Positions 63,050-64,000 of a stretch of 64,000 bases of DNA are shown here, piece by piece. Within the stretch, counting starts at the first letter, position 1, and every line of letters starts with the position of its first letter. The stretch covers positions 11,215,501 through 11,279,500 of the forward strand of contig JAEOAD010000015.1 in assembly GCA_036365145.1 (NCBI GenBank), in the 5' to 3' direction. The notes under the pieces were generated by a model. The model saw only the letters and a list, made by a program, of their open reading frames with translations. It did not search any database and was not told where the DNA came from. Both the position numbers and the translations under genes were made by a program. Source of the DNA: Orientallactaga sibirica (Eukaryota; Chordata; Mammalia; Rodentia; Dipodidae).

Positions 63050-63383
63050 TTTTGTAGATGTATGTATGTTTGGTGTGTGCATTTGTATATGCATGTTTGT
63101 GTGTGGGTGTATATCTAAGCTAGAGATTGACATGAGGGTCTTCTCCAGTTGCTCTCCACCCTATCCTTTGAGACAGGGTCTCAGTCCTAACTTAGAGCTC
63201 ACTGATTCTGCTAGACTAGCCAGCCAGTGAGTCCTAGTGACTCTTGTCTCCACTTCCCCAGTGCTGGGGTTACAGGTGAGCACCGTGCCTGGCATTTTGT
63301 GTGGGTGTGGTGATCTGAACTCAAGTCCTTTTGCTTGCATGGCAAACAGTTTCCCCACTTTCAAGCCATATCCCAGCCCTGAC
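63050..63383 (-). mobile_element. B4 SINE
   Basis: A tgtgtg-rich tail side (63055-63110), ctttgagacagggtctcagt, ccagtgctggggttacaggt, then an ID-like head ending ccatatcccagccct. Complete reverse B4 layout. Confidence 0.88.
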
Positions 63384-63459
63384 AATACTTCTTTTGGTGG
63401 AAAATGATTTCAAATCTCATGGTTTTAAGGTTACTTGAAAGTTTATGAGTAAAATTGGT

Positions 63460-63592
63460 AATTCTATCCCAGCACTTGGGAGGCAAAGGTGGGAGGATTG
63501 CCATGAATTCAAGGCCACCCTGAGACTACATAGTGAGTTTCAGGTCAGCCTGGGCTAGAGTGAGACCCTACCTCAGAAAAAAAAAATTGATA
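63460..63592 (+). mobile_element. B1 SINE, 5'-truncated
   Basis: ctatcccagcacttgggagg to gagaccctacctcagaaaaa. Confidence 0.9.
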
Positions 63593-64000
63593 ATTGTCAT
63601 CTGACATGTCCACAGTGCCCTTACATTTGGGCTGATTTCCCCTCCTGTTCAATATGTGTCTTTTCTGCCCTGTGGTGTGGACTTAGAAAATGTGGGGCAG
63701 TCATTTTAATATCATCATTAGCAAAGCATGTTGGCAATGAACAGAGCATTTGAGGACTATAAAAATTCATGTGCTTTTCAGATTGACATGCCATAGCCCC
63801 ACAATAGTAGATAACAGAGGTAAACAGAAACCGATCCAGTTCTTTATTTACTTGCACTTTGTTTCTTCAGCTTGGTTTCTCAGGGTAGGTGCCGCCCGTT
63901 ATAGGCTATGAAGTTTGACAATACCCAGAAGAGAATGAAAGTGGAAACAAGAGGAATTTAGTGACACAGTGTTTTTAATGTGAACTTTGTGTTTAAAGCA

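Overview
This window is mammalian nuclear DNA from a rodent. The evidence is spliced genes with GT-AG introns, about two dozen 7SL-derived B1 SINEs, B4 and ID elements, MaLR-type LTRs, many L1 pieces, and a very abundant tRNA-derived SINE. The sense strand of that SINE begins GGGCTGGAGAGATGGCTYAG, which is the head of the B2 superfamily. Its body differs from mouse B2 and resembles what I know of DIP elements of jerboas and jumping mice, so a dipodoid rodent is my best guess (moderate confidence). I call these 'DIP-like SINEs' below.

Two protein-coding genes lie here, both on the + strand. The first is the 3' half of WDR35 (IFT121), an intraflagellar transport A subunit: 14 coding exons from 24647 to 52264 with a stop codon and a 3'UTR to about 52910. 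The exon phases join without a break and give 680 residues, matching about residues 491-1170 of the 1170-residue mammalian form. About 6.4 kb downstream, at 59330, is the first coding exon of TTC32, the usual neighbour of WDR35 on human 2p24. It sits in a CpG island with a TCTCGCGAGA promoter element.

Layout. 1-24646 is WDR35 intron: 1-20600 is a stack of nested L1 copies, all on the - strand, with SINEs and two LTRs inside them, and 20600-24646 is mostly unique intron with SINE clusters and one solo LTR. 24647-52264 holds the WDR35 exons, in introns carrying SINEs, L1 3'-end fragments and one truncated L1 (49086-50762). 52265-59080 is the 3'UTR and a repeat-rich intergenic spacer. 59085-59830 is the TTC32 CpG island and exon 1. 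59473-64000 is TTC32 intron 1 with B1, B4 and nested SINEs; I could not find TTC32 exon 2.

I see no new multi-gene system. The points most worth a second look are: an inverted pair of nearly identical SINEs around two WDR35 exons (possible circular RNA); a SINE subfamily defined by a short internal duplication; an L1 copy whose 5'UTR-ORF1 junction looks spliced; two solo LTRs with exact 5-bp target duplications; the TTC32 promoter element; and the uniform antisense orientation of the L1 pieces.
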